A DNA stretch of 33,305 nucleotides from an uncultured Oscillospiraceae bacterium. Lineage in GTDB: Bacteria > Bacillota > Clostridia > Oscillospirales > Oscillospiraceae. The notes under the pieces were generated by a model. The model was given only the letters and a program-made list of their open reading frames with translations. It made no database searches and was not told where the DNA came from. The translations under genes were made by a program, and so were the position numbers. How positions within the stretch are numbered: the first letter of the stretch is position 1; each line of letters starts with the position of its first letter. The stretch spans positions 1-33,305 of the forward strand of contig CAJTYO010000028.1 of the NCBI GenBank assembly GCA_910584045.1, written 5' to 3'. Below, one piece after another: positions 31,458-33,305 of the stretch.

Positions 31458-32348
31458 ATGAAACCGTCCAGACAGAAAAAGCAAGCCAAACCGCATAAAA
31501 AAATTGTGACGGCAGCGGCAGTCGTCGCGGCGGCTGCCGCCGTCCTTATGGCGGCGCTCTGCCTCCGGGGCCGGACGGAGGACGATGAGAGCCTGATTGC
31601 CGGGCTCTCCGCTTTCCAGGGCAGTTCCCGCACAGTGGGGCAGGCGGAGTACGACTTCTTCCGTGTCCGCGTGTCGCGGAGCGCCGGCCCCGACAGCTCG
31701 GAGGAGGAGCTGGACCGGCTCGCCCGGGAGCAGATCGCCGCAGTCAGCGCCCGGTTTACCCTTGGCAATTATTTGGGCCTTTGTGAGCCGTACAGCTTTG
31801 AGGCGCTGGCGTTCCGCATGGAGCAGGAAAATCTCATCCGCAAGGCCAAAATGGACAGCGGCGAGGCGGTATACGGCGCCGCCCAGTTTACGCTGGAGAG
31901 CTACCTTGACTATCTGGACAGCAATTTGGAGGCGGACATCGTGAGCTGCCTGGTGGACAGTGCCGACCGCCCGATGCTGGAGCAGGCCAGGGTGTACTAT
32001 GACGATCACCCCTCGTCCTTTGCGAGGCTGGAATCCGTCACCTACGAGCTGGAGGACGGAGACGGCCTGCATACGACCGAGACGCTGTCCTCCGATGAGC
32101 TGCGCAGCTTGCAGAACACCAACAGCCCGCTGTCGGATTTCCTGTCCGCCGCCCAGCCGGGAGAGGTTTTGGAATATCAAACCGCCAATGGCGCTGCCCA
32201 GCGGGCCACTTTTGTAGAGGCGCAATGGGAGACGCCGGAGTTTGACGACGCGGTTCCCATCGCAGTGCGCACCTGGCTGAATGCGGAGGTCATGGACAGC
32301 CTGTATGCCGCCGTTGCGCAGAATGCCCCCGTCGTCTTCGATTTTTGA
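31458..32348 (+). CDS. Membrane-anchored SurA/PrsA N-domain-like protein
   Basis: A 296-residue protein. A strongly basic N-terminus (MKPSRQKKQAKPHKK) leads into one transmembrane segment (IVTAAAVVAAAAAVLMAALC), so the bulk should be outside the membrane. The helical part (about 57-190: TVGQAEYDFFRVRV, ARFTLGNYLGLCEPYSFEAL, RMEQENLIRKAKMDSGEAVYG, QFTLESYLDYLDSNLEADI) resembles the chaperone N-domain of SurA/PrsA foldases. The remaining 100 residues are too short and lack a recognisable parvulin PPIase motif. The start ATG follows GGAGGAG; an in-frame start 51 bp upstream overlaps the promoter -10. It could assist folding of the huge exported proteins encoded next to it, but that is only inferred from position. 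Confidence 0.6.
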   Translation: MKPSRQKKQAKPHKKIVTAAAVVAAAAAVLMAALCLRGRTEDDESLIAGLSAFQGSSRTVGQAEYDFFRVRVSRSAGPDSSEEELDRLAREQIAAVSARFTLGNYLGLCEPYSFEALAFRMEQENLIRKAKMDSGEAVYGAAQFTLESYLDYLDSNLEADIVSCLVDSADRPMLEQARVYYDDHPSSFARLESVTYELEDGDGLHTTETLSSDELRSLQNTNSPLSDFLSAAQPGEVLEYQTANGAAQRATFVEAQWETPEFDDAVPIAVRTWLNAEVMDSLYAAVAQNAPVVFDF

Positions 32349-32365
32349 AACGCGCAGGCTCTTGG

Positions 32366-32382
32366 CGCCGCCTATGGCGGCG
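32366..32382. other. 7-bp GC hairpin between convergent genes
   Basis: CGCCGCC (32366-32372) pairs with GGCGGCG (32376-32382), loop TAT, in the 97-bp gap between the SurA-like gene and the convergent histidine kinase. There is no T-tract, so it is at best a weak terminator. Confidence 0.3.
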
Positions 32383-32445
32383 TAGGGCTGGGGCGGGCAG
32401 AAATCCTGGTATGACAATGGCTTGGGTCTCGAGGTTAGAGCGCTC

Positions 32446-33305
32446 TCAAGAAAAGGTATGAAATACCAGCAGGATTTGCAGGATGTCTCCTTCAATCCGG
32501 GCGGAGGCATGTCCGCCCATCTGCTCCATCAGCTCCCGTACAATCGAAAGACCCAGACCGGCCCCGCCCTTTGCCCGGGCGGGGCTGCTTTGATAGAAGC
32601 GGTCAAACAGGTGCTCCGGATCAGGCCTGGGACCGGGAAGCAGTTCGTTGGAAAAGCAGATCACCCCGTCCCGGCCGGAAATTGCCAGTCCTCCGCCGCC
32701 ATGACGCAGGGCGTTGGCGATCAAGTTCCGGTACACCCGGCCCAGGGCCTCGGGGCTGCCCCAGACCGTCATATCCTCCCGTTCAAACTGCAGCTCCGGC
32801 TCTGCCCCTGCTGCCTCCAGCAGGGGGTAAAACTCCGCCAAGGCATCCCACAGAGGCGGCAGGGCGGACATTTCTCCGCATTCCAACGGCAGGGAGTCTC
32901 CTTGTAGGCGGGTGTAGAGGAACAGTTCCTCTAAAAGCTCTTCCAGTTCCACCAGCCGCTTCTGAACGATACTCAGATACTCCGCCTGCCGGTCCGGTTC
33001 CCCCGCCAGCAGCTGCAAATAGCCCATAGCCCCAGCCAGAGGGGTACGGATGTCATGGGAGATACAGGCCATGGTGTATTTCAATTCCTGCTCCCGCTTT
33101 GAGGTCTCCGCACGAAGCTGCCGCCCCTCCTCCAGCCGCCCGTTCACCGCTTGGCACAGCCGCCGGGGAGCCGCGCCGGACATCCTTACCGTCAAACGCA
33201 GGTTGCTCTCCGCCGGGGTTTCCTCCAGCACCTGGGCCATCTCCAGCAGCTGGGCACGGTAAGACCACAAGCGCAGAACCGCTATCCCCAAGGCGGCAAG
33301 GGCCA
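32446..33305 (-). CDS. Sensor histidine kinase, 5' end cut by window
   Basis: The C-terminal 286 or so codons of a two-component sensor kinase. A hydrophobic stretch at the window edge (ALAALGIAVLRLW, continuing past base 33305) is the end of a transmembrane helix; a TTG at 33291 is in frame but need not be the start. The cytoplasmic part shows a coiled linker (EEGRQLRAETSKREQELKY), H-box CISHDIRTPLAGAMGYL, N-box YRNLIANALRHG, F-box LFDRFYQSS and G-box GGAGLGLSIVRELMEQMGG, all intact. The lack of a D-box-like DGxG before the F-box is odd: the segment reads SGRDGVICFSNE. The response regulator is presumably upstream, outside the window. Confidence 0.93.
   Translation of the reverse strand, partial: ALAALGIAVLRLWSYRAQLLEMAQVLEETPAESNLRLTVRMSGAAPRRLCQAVNGRLEEGRQLRAETSKREQELKYTMACISHDIRTPLAGAMGYLQLLAGEPDRQAEYLSIVQKRLVELEELLEELFLYTRLQGDSLPLECGEMSALPPLWDALAEFYPLLEAAGAEPELQFEREDMTVWGSPEALGRVYRNLIANALRHGGGGLAISGRDGVICFSNELLPGPRPDPEHLFDRFYQSSPARAKGGAGLGLSIVRELMEQMGGHASARIEGDILQILLVFHTFS

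Noticed and set aside
1..33305. tRNA, rRNA, IS elements, prophage or CRISPR
   Set aside because: No tRNA cloverleaf with a CCA-type end, rRNA segment, transposase motif, integrase or regular repeat-spacer array was found in the sequence.

Overview
The window looks like a chromosomal segment of a GC-rich gut-type Clostridia member (Oscillospiraceae-like; this is inferred from gene content, no marker gene is present). The signs are strong AGGAGG-type ribosome sites, a PyrB/PyrI pair, a DUF1540 protein, a DUF4358 lipoprotein, SLH surface anchoring and a YtrA-type GntR/ABC operon. I saw no rRNA, tRNA, CRISPR array, IS element or phage gene.

Left part (1-6069, plus strand): pyrimidine synthesis genes (end of pyrF, then pyrE-pyrB-pyrI) with a HAD phosphatase and a metallo-beta-lactamase-fold hydrolase between pyrF and pyrE, followed by a GNAT acetyltransferase and mnmE. 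A 33-codon scrap of an XRE-type regulator lies between the hydrolase and pyrE. From 6076 to 9728 (minus strand) runs a surface-polymer O-acetylation set: an exported protein of unknown family, a DUF4358 lipoprotein, an MBOAT acyltransferase and a DHHW/AlgX-like protein. Just upstream is a MazF/PemK toxin with no visible antitoxin.

Middle (10374-18500): a GNAT gene, then on the minus strand a phosphosugar mutase/aminotransferase pair, two overlapping half-size TSUP permeases, a DUF1540 protein, and a tightly coupled operon gntR - ABC ATPase - two permeases - a 26-codon micro-gene - a small Sm-like membrane protein. The GntR operon has a clear promoter whose -10 overlaps a near-perfect 24-bp palindrome.

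Non-coding island (18553-18961, plus strand): a good promoter drives a cobalamin riboswitch, then a terminator, then about 140 nt of structured sequence ending in a second strong terminator, with no convincing gene. This resembles a B12-controlled small RNA and is the most unusual element here. A four-cluster ferredoxin with its own promoter follows.

Right part (19695-32348): a giant 2864-residue SLH-anchored protein combines an SGNH esterase and a GH33-type sialidase with three related copies of an unnamed domain, a Big_2-like domain, BspA-type leucine-rich repeats and InlB-type repeats. Next is an exported beta-helix protein with carbohydrate-binding-like modules. Together they suggest surface attack on O-acetylated sialoglycans such as mucin. 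A membrane-anchored SurA/PrsA-like protein and the 3' part of a sensor histidine kinase close the window.
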